Assembly: GCA_965659665.1 (NCBI GenBank)
Contig: CBFHWU010000011.1
Location: 1-64,000, forward strand
Source of the DNA: CBFHWU01 sp965659665
GTDB lineage: Bacteria > Bacteroidota > Bacteroidia > Flavobacteriales > Flavobacteriaceae
Reading direction: 5' to 3'
Length of the DNA stretch: 64,000 nt
Each line of letters opens with the position of its first letter. The first letter of the stretch is position 1. Below the pieces are notes generated by a model. The model made no database searches. It worked only from the letters and a program-made list of their open reading frames with translations, and was not told the DNA's origin. This document shows, piece by piece, positions 1 through 8,829 of the stretch. The position numbers and the translations under genes are program-made.

Positions 1-67
1 TCTGGGGGGTTGTTTACCCCTAAATTAGCAAAAAATTACCAATTCCCAAAATGTACATGCTGCTTGC
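1..67. other. Flank left of the insertion sequence, no gene seen
   Basis: These 67 bases precede the left inverted repeat of the IS. They hold a short G-run/C-run imperfect hairpin (about 4-18) but no start codon with a usable reading frame. The bases directly before the IS do not match those directly after it, so no target duplication can be read here. Confidence 0.4.
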
Positions 68-1218
68 CAGGGCAAAAGCACTATAAAATATTAGGTTTTT
101 ATCCAAAAAATTGTATTTGGAGGATTATTGTTTAAGTTAAACTTCGTGTATTATATTGATAATCAATATAATATATGAAAAATGACATCCTTCTTATATC
201 TGTACTTGCAGTGATTTGTGGTGCATATACCTGGAAAGATATGGTGACCTTTGCCATTTCAAAAGAAAAATTCTTGAAAACTTTTTTAGAATTGCCAAAT
301 GGTATTCCCAGACTTGACCCCTATAGACGAGTATTTGCAGCTATAGATAGTCAATGCTTTGAAAACTGTTTCATAGAATGGGTCAACTCATTTGCAAGTT
401 TAAATGATAAAGAAGTAATTGCCATAGACGGCAAAACACTCAGAGGTGCAAAATCGCAGGGTAAAAAGTCTCCCATACATATGGTTAGTGCTTGGGCTAG
501 CGAACAAAACATTGTTTTAGGACAAGTAAAGACTCAAGAAAAATCAAATGAAATTACCGCTATTCCAGAACTTTTAAACATATTGTCTATAGAAAACACC
601 GTTGTTACCATTGACGCTATGGGATGTCAGAAAGAAATAGCTACAGCAATTGTAAACAAAGATGCTGATTATATTTTGGCGGTAAAAGAGAATCAAAAAC
701 AACTTTATCAAGGTATTCAAGATGAATTTAAGTTTGGTAAAAATACAGTGTCTTCAACTTGTCAAGAACTAGGTCACGGACGTATAGAAACCAGAGGTTG
801 TAGTTTGATAACAGATTTTCAATTTATAAGCCCCATTAATAAATGGGAGCACCTAACAACAGTAGTAAAGATTGATAGCACTCGTGAATTTAAAAATGCT
901 GATAAACCTACAGAAACAGCAACACGATATTATATTTCCAGCTTAAAAACCAGTGCTGAATATTTTCAAAAAGCAATACGATTACATTGGGCAATAGAAA
1001 ACAAACGTCATTGGACTTTAGATGTCGCTTTCTCAGAAGATGCTTCTAGAAAAAGAATTGGAAATTCTGCGCAAAATTTCACTATGATAACCAAAATAGT
1101 ACTAAACCTACTTAAAAATGAAAAACCGCTAAACAAGGGGTGTAAGGGAAACGATTTAAGGCTGCTCCACACAATCAGTACCTTATAAAGGTAATCGGTT
1201 TGTAGTGCTTTTGCCCAG
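68..1218 (+). mobile_element. ISAs1-family insertion sequence
   Basis: A transposase gene is bracketed by inverted repeats. The left end (68-87) reads CAGGGCAAAAGCACTATAAA. The complement of the right end (1218-1199) reads CTGGGCAAAAGCACTACAAA, giving 18 of 20 matches. The total of 1151 bp is slightly short for the ISAs1 family. No direct repeat is seen outside the two ends, so the element may be old, or recombination may have replaced one flank. The ISAs1 assignment rests on the encoded DDE transposase and on the CAGGGC-type terminus. Confidence 0.85.
175..1188 (+). CDS. ISAs1-type DDE transposase, N-terminus short
   Basis: This 337-residue transposase would cut and paste the surrounding IS. 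The DDE triad is recognisable: Asp85 in AIDGKTLRGAK, Asp147 in TIDAMGCQKEIA and Glu275 in HWAIENKRHW, followed by the family's LDVAF.ED segment. Family members usually run to about 370 residues and begin with roughly 30 residues that precede the ILL..LCAVLCGA.. segment. Here the protein starts at that segment, and an in-frame TAA sits at 169-171, just before the ATG. The N-terminal DNA-binding part is therefore shortened or lost, and the protein may be inactive. The catalytic core looks intact. Confidence 0.85.
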   Translation: MKNDILLISVLAVICGAYTWKDMVTFAISKEKFLKTFLELPNGIPRLDPYRRVFAAIDSQCFENCFIEWVNSFASLNDKEVIAIDGKTLRGAKSQGKKSPIHMVSAWASEQNIVLGQVKTQEKSNEITAIPELLNILSIENTVVTIDAMGCQKEIATAIVNKDADYILAVKENQKQLYQGIQDEFKFGKNTVSSTCQELGHGRIETRGCSLITDFQFISPINKWEHLTTVVKIDSTREFKNADKPTETATRYYISSLKTSAEYFQKAIRLHWAIENKRHWTLDVAFSEDASRKRIGNSAQNFTMITKIVLNLLKNEKPLNKGCKGNDLRLLHTISTL

Positions 1219-1272
1219 ATTTTAATCCTTTTTTATTTTGAGAATAATAATTTTTTATTCGTTTTATTAATT

Positions 1273-2955
1273 TTAATGAAAATCGGCATTTCCATCGGGG
1301 CTTGAAGAGTCAGAAGCTCCAATGTAAGTATTTTTGTCGGATAGAAATTGAATACCCATTAATCTGCCCAGATTTTTTCTTGTATCCAGTTGATGTCCCA
1401 TAGATTTTAATTTCTTTTGAGTTTTTTTTGATAAACGTCCTTCTTCAAATATGAGCGTATTGGGCAACCATTGGTGATGAATTTTGATAGCTTCAATAGC
1501 CTCTTTAATGCTCATTTGATATTCCAAGACATTAACGATCGTTTGAAAAACCGTATTGATGATGGTACGTCCTCCGGGACTTCCAATGATTAAATAGGGG
1601 AGGTCGTCTTTTACAACAATGACCGGTGTCATACTGGAAAGCATTCTTTTTTCGGGGGCGATGATATTAGCAGGAGTTCCTATTTGACCTTTTTCATTGG
1701 TTTCCCCTGGCTTAGGATTAAAATCGCCCATTTCATTATTGAAAATAAATCCAAGCTTTGGCGATCCCATCCCCGAACCAAAAGACTGTTCAAGTGTGTA
1801 GGTTAAGGATACCGCATTTCCTTCCTTATCAAGCACTGAAAAATGTGTAGTATTATCTCCATCATATAATTGACCATATTTAGAAGGACTACTCATGGAT
1901 GCTTTTTTTAGGTCAAGATTACTCATTCGTATTTGGGCAAAATCTTTAGAAATGAGTTTATCGATGGGCATATTTTCATTAAAATCAGGATCTCCAAGGT
2001 GTTCGGCACGATCTGCAAAAGCCCTCCTCATGATTTCTGTAAGTAAATGTATAGTTTGAGGACTATCGACCTTATTCACATTTAAGTTTGCCTGTTCAAT
2101 CATATTCATCATTTGAATCAATGCAACACCTCCGGAACTCGGTGGCGGCATCGTATAAATGTCAAATCCTTTAAAAGTTCCCTTTAGCGGTAAACGTTCA
2201 ATCGCTTTGTATTTTTTGAGGTCTTCTTTTGTGATCATACCTCCATTATTTTTCATGTAAGTTTCAATTTCTTGTGCCACCATTCCTTCATAAAATCCTT
2301 CCTGCCCTTTATCTCTAATATGGGTTAGTGTTTGCGCCAATGCTTCTTGTTTCCATATTGAACCTACAGATAAAATAGTTCCATTTGAATCTCTAAAAAA
2401 TGTTTTTACAAAAGACTTAGTTTCTGGCCATTCTTCCATTTTTTTTGCCCAATCAAAAAGTGCTTTTGTAATAGGAAACCCATCTTTGGCTAGCTTAATG
2501 GAAGGTCGCACAAGTTCCGACCACGACAAAGAACCGTATTTCTGATGTGCCAAATAAAGACCTGCAACAGTTCCTGGAACCCCTACTGTTTGTAATCCAT
2601 TGTGATTGGCCCCTTGGGTTAACGTTCCGTCTTTGTTCAAAAACATGTTGTGAGATGCAGCTAAGGGAGCTTTTTCTCTAAAATCTATGGTATTCACCAA
2701 ACCATCATGTGTTCGTATCACCATAAAACCGCCTCCACCAATATTCCCGGCCTGTGGATGAGTGACAGCCAAAGCAAAAGCAGTAGCAATACTTGCATCA
2801 ATAGCATTCCCCCCTTTTTTTAAAATACGTATGCCCACTTCTGATGCTAGATAATGATCAGAAACTACCCACCCTTTTTTTTCTATGGATTGAGAAAAAA
2901 GAACCGTTTGTAAACTCAAAAACAGCCAAGTACAAAATTTAAAATGACGATTCAT
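1273..2955 (-). CDS. ggt: Gamma-glutamyltransferase
   Basis: This is a 560-residue exported N-terminal-nucleophile hydrolase that cleaves or transfers the gamma-glutamyl group of glutathione and related peptides in the periplasm. Residues 1-22 form a signal peptide. The autoprocessing site is in DNTTHFSV; by alignment with E. coli GGT, Thr369 becomes the nucleophile at the new N-terminus of the small subunit. The downstream TYTLEQSFGSG, FNNEMGDF and GSPGGRTI segments are the conserved substrate-pocket motifs. Length is normal for an unprocessed GGT. It stands alone on the minus strand between the IS and a divergent lipoprotein gene and has no obvious link to the glycan loci. Confidence 0.95.
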   Translation of the reverse strand: MNRHFKFCTWLFLSLQTVLFSQSIEKKGWVVSDHYLASEVGIRILKKGGNAIDASIATAFALAVTHPQAGNIGGGGFMVIRTHDGLVNTIDFREKAPLAASHNMFLNKDGTLTQGANHNGLQTVGVPGTVAGLYLAHQKYGSLSWSELVRPSIKLAKDGFPITKALFDWAKKMEEWPETKSFVKTFFRDSNGTILSVGSIWKQEALAQTLTHIRDKGQEGFYEGMVAQEIETYMKNNGGMITKEDLKKYKAIERLPLKGTFKGFDIYTMPPPSSGGVALIQMMNMIEQANLNVNKVDSPQTIHLLTEIMRRAFADRAEHLGDPDFNENMPIDKLISKDFAQIRMSNLDLKKASMSSPSKYGQLYDGDNTTHFSVLDKEGNAVSLTYTLEQSFGSGMGSPKLGFIFNNEMGDFNPKPGETNEKGQIGTPANIIAPEKRMLSSMTPVIVVKDDLPYLIIGSPGGRTIINTVFQTIVNVLEYQMSIKEAIEAIKIHHQWLPNTLIFEEGRLSKKTQKKLKSMGHQLDTRKNLGRLMGIQFLSDKNTYIGASDSSSPDGNADFH

Positions 2956-3219
2956 AATTGTGATTTTTTTTGAAAATTACATAAAACACACCACATCAAT
3001 CAATAAAAACATCTTTTCTTAGAGAATTAGTTACAAAAACTAAATTTATATGATCTTTATGCAATGTTAAAATGAAAAGGCTGAAAAGCAACACTCCAGC
3101 GATCATTCATTTCTTTTGTTAACTTAGCAATTCATGTTTGATAAAAACATCAATCAAAGAATTTTAAATATAAAAACTCGCTTAAAGGATCATTATTTTA
3201 ACTCATTGATATCGACAAA

Positions 3220-4062
3220 ATGAAAAAACCTCTTTTCTTACTAGTCTTTGCATTGATTATTTCATGTCAGGAACAACACAACGATAATAGCGGATATGCT
3301 TTTGATGCTGAAAGCCAAAGACAAATTACATCCACTCCAATATCCCTTCAAAAAACAAGCAATTCTTCTCTGGTTCCTGTCGAACAGCAAGAAGTGGTCA
3401 AAAAGAGAATCATCAAAGATGGACGATTAGGGATTCAAGTCAATGAAATAGAAATAGCCAAAACCCGAATCGATACTTTGTTAAAAAAATTCAGCGGGTA
3501 CTATTCGAACGAAAGCTTTAATAATTCGGATTGGGAATCCTCTTATGTCTTGAAAATTAGAATTCCATCTGCCCGTTTTGAATCTTTTTTAAAAGATCTT
3601 GAATCCGGAGATGGAGAGATACAACACAAAACAATTGACGCACGAGATGTGACAGATCAATTTATCGATTTGGAAACTCGTTTGGAAAGCAAAAAGGCGT
3701 ATTTAAAACGATATACGGAATTGCTAAAACGTGCCCAAACCATCAAAGAAATACTACAAATAGAAGAAAAAATACGTGGATTGCAAGAAGAAATTGAGAG
3801 TACCCTTGGACGATTAAAATATTTGGGTGATTTGGTGGATTATAGTACCCTAGACTTGACGATTACCGAAAAGAAAGATTTTCAATACGATCCGGTTCAG
3901 CGAGATAAGTTTGCTGAAAAATTCAAACAATCTTTATCAAAAGGATGGTTCGGATTTATTGATGCATTATTATTTACCATCAAAATTTGGCCCCTTTGGA
4001 TTATTGGAGGATTGGGAATTTTCTTTTTGAAAAGGCGAAAAAAAAATAAGAAAACAAGTTGA
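3220..4062 (+). CDS. DUF4349 lipoprotein
   Basis: This is a 280-residue protein with a lipoprotein signal (LIISC, lipidated Cys16). Residues 65-220 match the DUF4349 family pattern: a beta-rich N-terminal part, the DARDVTDQFIDLETRL segment, then a long helical stretch (about 150-200) likely to form a coiled coil, then strands ending in STLDLTI. A single membrane helix at about 250-268 is followed by a lysine-rich tail. The molecular role of DUF4349 is not established; an envelope function is all the sequence supports. The gene diverges from ggt across 264 bp in which only an 11-bp direct repeat (ACATCAATCAA at 2993-3003 and 3147-3157) was noticed. Confidence 0.85.
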   Translation: MKKPLFLLVFALIISCQEQHNDNSGYAFDAESQRQITSTPISLQKTSNSSLVPVEQQEVVKKRIIKDGRLGIQVNEIEIAKTRIDTLLKKFSGYYSNESFNNSDWESSYVLKIRIPSARFESFLKDLESGDGEIQHKTIDARDVTDQFIDLETRLESKKAYLKRYTELLKRAQTIKEILQIEEKIRGLQEEIESTLGRLKYLGDLVDYSTLDLTITEKKDFQYDPVQRDKFAEKFKQSLSKGWFGFIDALLFTIKIWPLWIIGGLGIFFLKRRKKNKKTS

Positions 4063-4100
4063 ACCAACGTATTTTAAATTTATTGTTTCATCCTGTTAAC

Positions 4101-4635
4101 ATGAACACGAGGCATTATTATTTAAAAAAAATAGATTTTTCAGAAATCAAAAATATTTATAAAGGGCTATCAAATCCCGAAATAACCCGGTATTATGGTG
4201 TCCACTATTCAACTCTTGAGGACACTAAAGAACAGATGAAATGGTATGAAAATCTGAGCAAAAGTAAGACAGGAGTTTGGTGGAGCATAAACAAAAAGCA
4301 GAACGATGAATTTTGCGGGGCAGTGGGCTTTAGTGACCTAATTAAAAAACATAAAAAAGCAGAAATAGGGTTTTGGTTGCTCAAAGCGTACTGGGGCATG
4401 GGAATTTTAAAAGAAATAATGCCCAAGGTTTTTGAGTTCGGTTTTTCAAAGCTTCATCTCAACCGAGTCGTTGCGTACGTAGAAAGCAAAAATATTCGAT
4501 GTGTTAATGCTTTAAAAAAAAAATGATTTTACTTTTGAAGGTACAATGCGTGAATACGAAATCAAAAACCAAAATAAAATTCATGTTGATGTGTACTCGA
4601 TGTTAAAATCTGAATGGCAAAAAAAGAGCGTGTAA
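4101..4635 (+). pseudogene. GNAT acetyltransferase (RimJ/RimL-like), frameshifted
   Basis: This is a GNAT-fold N-acetyltransferase resembling the RimJ/RimL group. The frame from ATG 4101 gives the usual start, while the earlier TTG at 4059 overlaps the preceding gene and adds nothing family-like. The reading stops at 4526 after a run of ten A (4514-4523). Removing one A restores the family's C-terminus: ALKKNDFTFEGTMREYE, then the iDvysMLKsEW-like ending, with stop TAA at 4633-4635. As printed the product lacks its last 37 or so residues, including part of the acetyl-CoA fold. It may be a sequencing error, a recent pseudogene, or a gene read by slippage. The substrate is unknown. Confidence 0.8.
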
Positions 4636-4667
4636 ACTTTAATATATTTTCCACTAACAATAAAATA

Positions 4668-5297
4668 ATGGAACCAAACAGAAAAACACATTGGGAACAA
4701 GTTTACCAAACAAAAACGCCCAATCAAGTAAGTTGGACACAAGAAAAACCAAAAATCGCTCTTGAAATAATCCGATCTTTTGGTTTACCAAAAACTGCAA
4801 AAATCATTGATGTTGGTGGAGGCGATAGTACACTTGTTGACTATTTGCTCCTTGAGGGATATGAAAATATTACGGTTCTTGATATTTCTGCAAAAGCACT
4901 TGAAAAAGCCCAGAACCGATTGGGAGACCAAGCATCAAAAGTTACTTGGATTGTCAGTGATATCACTTCACTTCAGCCACAATCCACGTATGATATTTGG
5001 CATGACAGAGCGGCGTTTCATTTCCTTACCACTAATGAGCACATTGAAAAGTATTGGAACATTGTTAATAAAGTAGTGAGTAGTTTTTTGATTGTTGGTA
5101 CTTTTTCAGAACAAGGTCCTACAAAGTGCAGCGGATTGGAAATTAGACAATACAACAAGGAAAGCTTATCAAAAGTGTTTGTACAAGAATTTGATCGTAT
5201 TTCATGTATCGAAGAAGAGCATCTCACCCCTTTCGACACCCTACAACATTTTTTATTTTGCAGCTTTAAACGAAAAAAAAGGACCATACAAGTTTAA
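4668..5297 (+). CDS. Class I SAM-dependent methyltransferase
   Basis: This is a protein of about 209 residues with a Rossmann methyltransferase fold. Motif I is KIIDVGGGDS (about 45-54 from ATG 4668), followed by the acidic loop in TVLDIS and the post-motif segment WHDRAAFHFL. I start it at 4668 rather than 4614 because the 4614 start lies inside the end of the repaired acetyltransferase gene and the extra 18 residues are not family-like. The substrate cannot be read from the sequence; the short form resembles small-molecule methyltransferases of the thiopurine/tellurite-resistance type. It follows the broken GNAT gene by 32 bp and may share its transcript. Confidence 0.85.
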   Translation: MEPNRKTHWEQVYQTKTPNQVSWTQEKPKIALEIIRSFGLPKTAKIIDVGGGDSTLVDYLLLEGYENITVLDISAKALEKAQNRLGDQASKVTWIVSDITSLQPQSTYDIWHDRAAFHFLTTNEHIEKYWNIVNKVVSSFLIVGTFSEQGPTKCSGLEIRQYNKESLSKVFVQEFDRISCIEEEHLTPFDTLQHFLFCSFKRKKRTIQV

Positions 5298-5322
5298 TAG
5301 GTTTAGGTTATATTTAGAAAAT

Positions 5323-5350
5323 TTTTTGGTCTACGTTGTAAGACCAAAAA
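5323..5350. repeat. 10-bp perfect inverted repeat (hairpin)
   Basis: TTTTTGGTCT (5323-5332) pairs perfectly with AGACCAAAAA (5341-5350) around an 8-base loop. It lies between the methyltransferase and the aminotransferase genes. Neither side has a clean T-tract after the stem, so it is not a standard intrinsic terminator. It could be a weak terminator, an RNA-processing hairpin or a protein site. Confidence 0.5.
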
Positions 5351-5396
5351 GTAACTAATTTTTCAATTGTTAAGTTCAATTTAAAGTAATACTACT

Positions 5397-6332
5397 ATGA
5401 TACCAGGGACACATCATTCTAAAGAAGACCCTAGAAATGACGACGTCAAAATCTTTATTAATGGAGATTTGGTATTGCGAAATGAAGCTAAAATTTCGGT
5501 GTTTGACAGTGGTTACCTAGTGGGTGATGGAGTATGGGAAGGGTTGCGATTACATCACGGTGTACTGATTTTTGAAGACCTACACCTTGATCGCTTGTGG
5601 AATGCCGCTGCAGTAATTGGAATAAAGCTGCCCTTTAGTCGTCAAAAATTAATAAAACATATATGGCAAACGATTCAAGCTAATGATATGTACGATGATG
5701 TTCACATTAGGGTGATGGTTACTCGAGGGATAAAAAAAACACCTTCCCAAGATCCGAGATTCACTATTTCGGGCCCTAATCTTGTCATTATTGCAGAACA
5801 TAAAAAGGCATCCATTGACACAAAAGAAAAAGGCATCACATTATTTACGAGTACTTTCAGAAGAGGATCCCCCGATTATTTAGATCCTCGCCTAAATTGC
5901 CATAGTAAACTACATGAAGTTCAAGCTCTTATGCAAGCGATTGAGGCGGGTGCTGATGAGGCTTTGATGTTGGATGTTAAAGGCTTTGTATCCACGTGTA
6001 ACGCCACTAATTTTTTTATGATAACAAATGGTGAAGTCTGGACTTCAACAGGTGAATATTGCATGAATGGGATCACAAGAGCTAATGTAATATTAGTTTG
6101 TCAACAAAATGCGATGGTGTGTAAACAAAAAAACTTTTCATTGTATGACGTTTATGGGGCTGAGGAGGCTTTTGTTACAGGAACTTTTGGAGGCTTGACT
6201 CCAGTCATTAAAATAGACGGAAAAGATATTGGAAGTGGAAGTCCAGGCCCGCAAACAAGAAGGCTAAGTGCATATTATGATAATTTAATCAAGGAGCAAA
6301 TCCGAAAAAAAAAACAAAATGAAGAAAGATAA
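5397..6332 (+). CDS. Class IV PLP aminotransferase-like protein (IlvE/D-AAT fold)
   Basis: This 311-residue protein has the fold of branched-chain and D-amino-acid aminotransferases. Typical elements are VFDSGYLVGDGVWEGLR (35-51), the PLP lysine (Lys171 in HSKLHEVQ) and the C-terminal NGITR phosphate-binding turn. One residue is odd. Where IlvE has the glutamate that contacts the PLP ring nitrogen (ISEGAGEN), this protein has VSTCNATN, placing Thr200 there. The chemistry may therefore differ from a normal transaminase. The stop overlaps the next gene by 14 bp, so the two are probably co-translated. Plants have fused versions of this pair. The substrate is unknown. Confidence 0.85.
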   Translation: MIPGTHHSKEDPRNDDVKIFINGDLVLRNEAKISVFDSGYLVGDGVWEGLRLHHGVLIFEDLHLDRLWNAAAVIGIKLPFSRQKLIKHIWQTIQANDMYDDVHIRVMVTRGIKKTPSQDPRFTISGPNLVIIAEHKKASIDTKEKGITLFTSTFRRGSPDYLDPRLNCHSKLHEVQALMQAIEAGADEALMLDVKGFVSTCNATNFFMITNGEVWTSTGEYCMNGITRANVILVCQQNAMVCKQKNFSLYDVYGAEEAFVTGTFGGLTPVIKIDGKDIGSGSPGPQTRRLSAYYDNLIKEQIRKKKQNEER

Positions 6333-7071
6333 TATCAAACGGATATGTCTTTGGTCGGGACCTCGTAATATTTCAACTGCTTTTATGTATGCATTTGCAC
6401 AACGTGAAGATACTTTAGTGGTTGATGAGCCTTTGTATGCACATTATCTAAGTCAAACAACAGCGAAGGAATATCATCCAGGGGCTGAGGAGGTATTAAA
6501 CTCTATGGAAAATGATGGTAAGAAAGTCATTGAATTCATGATGGGAATATACGATAAACCGATAGTTTTTTTTAAGCAGATGACCCATCATCTTTTGGAT
6601 CTCGACCGTTCGTTTATGAAAAGTTGCATGCACATTATCCTTACACGTGATCCTCGCGACATGCTCCCTTCGTTTGCTAAAGAAATTGAGAACCCTTCAA
6701 TGAAAGATTTAGGGTATTCGGATCATATCGAATTGATCACTTATCTAAATAAAATTAATTTAAATCCTATTGTGATTGATGCTAAAAAGCTTCTTGAAAA
6801 CCCAAAAAACATATTAAATCAGCTGTGTGAACTGTTGCACATTCCATTTGATGAAAATATGCTAAAATGGAAAAGAGGGGGTAGGCCTGAAGACGGTGTT
6901 TGGGCTAAATATTGGTACAAAAATATTCATAATTCATCGGGGTTTAAAAAACCAAAAGAGTATCGCGATCCTTTGCCAAATAAATTACAACCTATCTTAA
7001 TGGCCTGTACTCCCTATTATCAGCAACTTACCCAATTATCCATAGAATTAACCCATGAATTGCGAAAGTAA
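6319..7071 (+). CDS. Sulfotransferase-like P-loop protein
   Basis: This 250-residue cytosolic protein resembles sulfotransferases. LWSGPRNISTAF (11-22) is the 5'-phosphosulfate-binding loop, and LTRDPRDMLPSF (108-119) matches the 3'-phosphate-binding segment of PAPS enzymes. No signal peptide is visible. The gene begins 14 bp inside the aminotransferase gene. Plant BCAT-like proteins carry both domains in one chain, which supports a joint role for the two products. Whether it transfers sulfate or only binds a nucleotide is not known. It ends about 170 bp before the convergent GH125 gene; that gap shows no gene and no clear terminator. Confidence 0.8.
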   Translation: MKKDNIKRICLWSGPRNISTAFMYAFAQREDTLVVDEPLYAHYLSQTTAKEYHPGAEEVLNSMENDGKKVIEFMMGIYDKPIVFFKQMTHHLLDLDRSFMKSCMHIILTRDPRDMLPSFAKEIENPSMKDLGYSDHIELITYLNKINLNPIVIDAKKLLENPKNILNQLCELLHIPFDENMLKWKRGGRPEDGVWAKYWYKNIHNSSGFKKPKEYRDPLPNKLQPILMACTPYYQQLTQLSIELTHELRK

Positions 7072-7240
7072 GGACCTGTGAACTCCTCATTACAATAAAT
7101 GAATATCAGAATTAATACGAACGATAATGGCTTGAAAAGCATCATACTATCACTGCTCTAATGGGTTTTATCTGTAAAACTAGTCGCAATCGATATTGAT
7201 TATTATTAGTTTATATGAAGGGTAATTATGAAGAGATACA

Positions 7241-8683
7241 TTAAAAGTTTTTTTCCAAAAGGTGAGGTTTTTCATGGTAAACTTTGATAATAAACTCTCC
7301 AAAAAGTGTGTTTGCCCAAGCAAACCATGACCTGTTATAGTTCGTAGGATCATCTTTATGAAATGCTTCATGCATAAAGCCAGTACCTGCATGTGTATTT
7401 TTTAGCATTTTAATACAATGAAAAATTTCATCATCATTTGATGAAGTAATTCCTCTCAAAATAATTCCCATAGGCCATATTTTTTCTTTTTCTGTATGAG
7501 GACTTGCTTGCCCTTCTGCATATTTACCTCTTAGGAAATATGGATTTGAATCACTGATTACAAATGCCCTTGTGTTTCTATAGATTTTGTCTGTTTCTTT
7601 ATGTACCCCTAAATATGAAAGCGAGACTAGTGAGGGTACATTAGCATCGTCCATAAATAAAGCATTACCATACCCATCAACTTCGTAAGCGTATATTTTT
7701 CCGAAATTTTTGTGTTTTTTAAGGGCGTGTTTTGTTATGCCCTCTTGAATTTCTTTGGCAAAGTCATGACATTCATTAGCAAAATCATGATCTCCAACGA
7801 TAACCCTATACATTTCAGCGAGTTGATGTAGCGATATTTCAGCAAAAATATTTGAAGGAACCAAAAATGGATACAGGGTTGCGTCATCGGAAGGACGAAA
7901 CATCGAGCAGATCATTCCAGTAGGTTTGAAAGGTCTTCCAGTTCCATTAAAAACAGGTGCATCTATCATTGACCACCCTTCTCGAGCAAATCTATATGGA
8001 GAGTTACCATCTTTTCGTTGCTCAATTCGGAAGGTATTAACAATAAGTCGCATAGCCTTATCCCAATGGTCGTCAACAAAAGAATGATCTCCAGAGTGCT
8101 TGTAATAATGATATGAAAGCCTGATGACATAACATAACGAATCCACTTCCCATTTTCGTTCATGTACCCCAGGCTTGGGATTTGGGACATCACTGGACCA
8201 TTTAGATTTCCGATTTAAATCCTTATAAAATGCATTCGCATATGGATCTATTAATACACATTGAGTTTGCCTATTAATAAGTCCAAGAATTAAAGTTTTA
8301 ATTTTTTTATCTTTATTAATTAATGGTATATAAGGCCAAACTTGAGCTGTTGAGTCTCTAAGCCACATAGCATCAATATCTCCTGTAACTATAAAAGTAT
8401 CTGGTTTGCCCTCTTTGATTTCAAAATTTACTGTAGTATCTAAGGTATTTGGGTAGCAATTAGAAAACATCCAAGCTACTTCAGGGTCAGAAATTTTTCT
8501 TTTTACCTCTTCCATTTTTTCTTCAACAGCAGTACTGGTATAGGTTCTGTTTTTTTCTAGGGGTCTTTTTGAAGTAAATTTTTTATGGAGCTTAAAACTG
8601 GATAGCAATAAACTATTTATAGGAAGGAAAACCAATCCAGCTGCTGATTTTATATTGTTGGTAATAAATGTTCTTCTTTTCAT
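7241..8683 (-). CDS. GH125 exo-alpha-1,6-mannosidase
   Basis: This 480-residue enzyme belongs to the metal-independent GH125 alpha-mannosidases, which remove non-reducing alpha-1,6-linked mannose. The family segments are DPEVAWMFSNCYPNTLDTTV (about 66-85), GDIDAMWLRDST (101-112) and HERKWEVDS, and the length is normal. The N-terminus (KRRTFI then a hydrophobic stretch) looks like a twin-arginine signal, so periplasmic export folded is likely. It would act on N-glycan mannose after or together with the GH92 enzyme. A degenerate copy of the locus-1 promoter element lies 33-67 bp upstream of the start. It is divergent from the beta-lactamase-fold hydrolase gene. Confidence 0.93.
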   Translation of the reverse strand: MKRRTFITNNIKSAAGLVFLPINSLLLSSFKLHKKFTSKRPLEKNRTYTSTAVEEKMEEVKRKISDPEVAWMFSNCYPNTLDTTVNFEIKEGKPDTFIVTGDIDAMWLRDSTAQVWPYIPLINKDKKIKTLILGLINRQTQCVLIDPYANAFYKDLNRKSKWSSDVPNPKPGVHERKWEVDSLCYVIRLSYHYYKHSGDHSFVDDHWDKAMRLIVNTFRIEQRKDGNSPYRFAREGWSMIDAPVFNGTGRPFKPTGMICSMFRPSDDATLYPFLVPSNIFAEISLHQLAEMYRVIVGDHDFANECHDFAKEIQEGITKHALKKHKNFGKIYAYEVDGYGNALFMDDANVPSLVSLSYLGVHKETDKIYRNTRAFVISDSNPYFLRGKYAEGQASPHTEKEKIWPMGIILRGITSSNDDEIFHCIKMLKNTHAGTGFMHEAFHKDDPTNYNRSWFAWANTLFGEFIIKVYHEKPHLLEKNF

Positions 8684-8715
8684 TTTTAATAATACAGTTG
8701 ATAACTCCTAGGGTG

Positions 8716-8750
8716 CTTACAGCTAGATACTTGCTTTAAGTCTAACAAAG
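8716..8750 (-). promoter_or_regulatory. Weak copy of the locus-1 regulatory element upstream of GH125
   Basis: Read on the minus strand, this stretch contains GCAAGTATCTAGCTGTAAG, preceded by TTAGACTTAAA. With a one-base gap it aligns with the susC-upstream element, sharing GCA, GTATCTA and a terminal T..AG. Its distance to the GH125 start matches that of the better copy upstream of GH92. The match is partial, so this is a tentative site. Confidence 0.35.
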
Positions 8751-8829
8751 AAGATGATTCAGAACAGGTTTTTTACTTATGAATAAATATAGTATATTTA
8801 TTTAAATTCTTAATGTTAATTTCAGTTTT

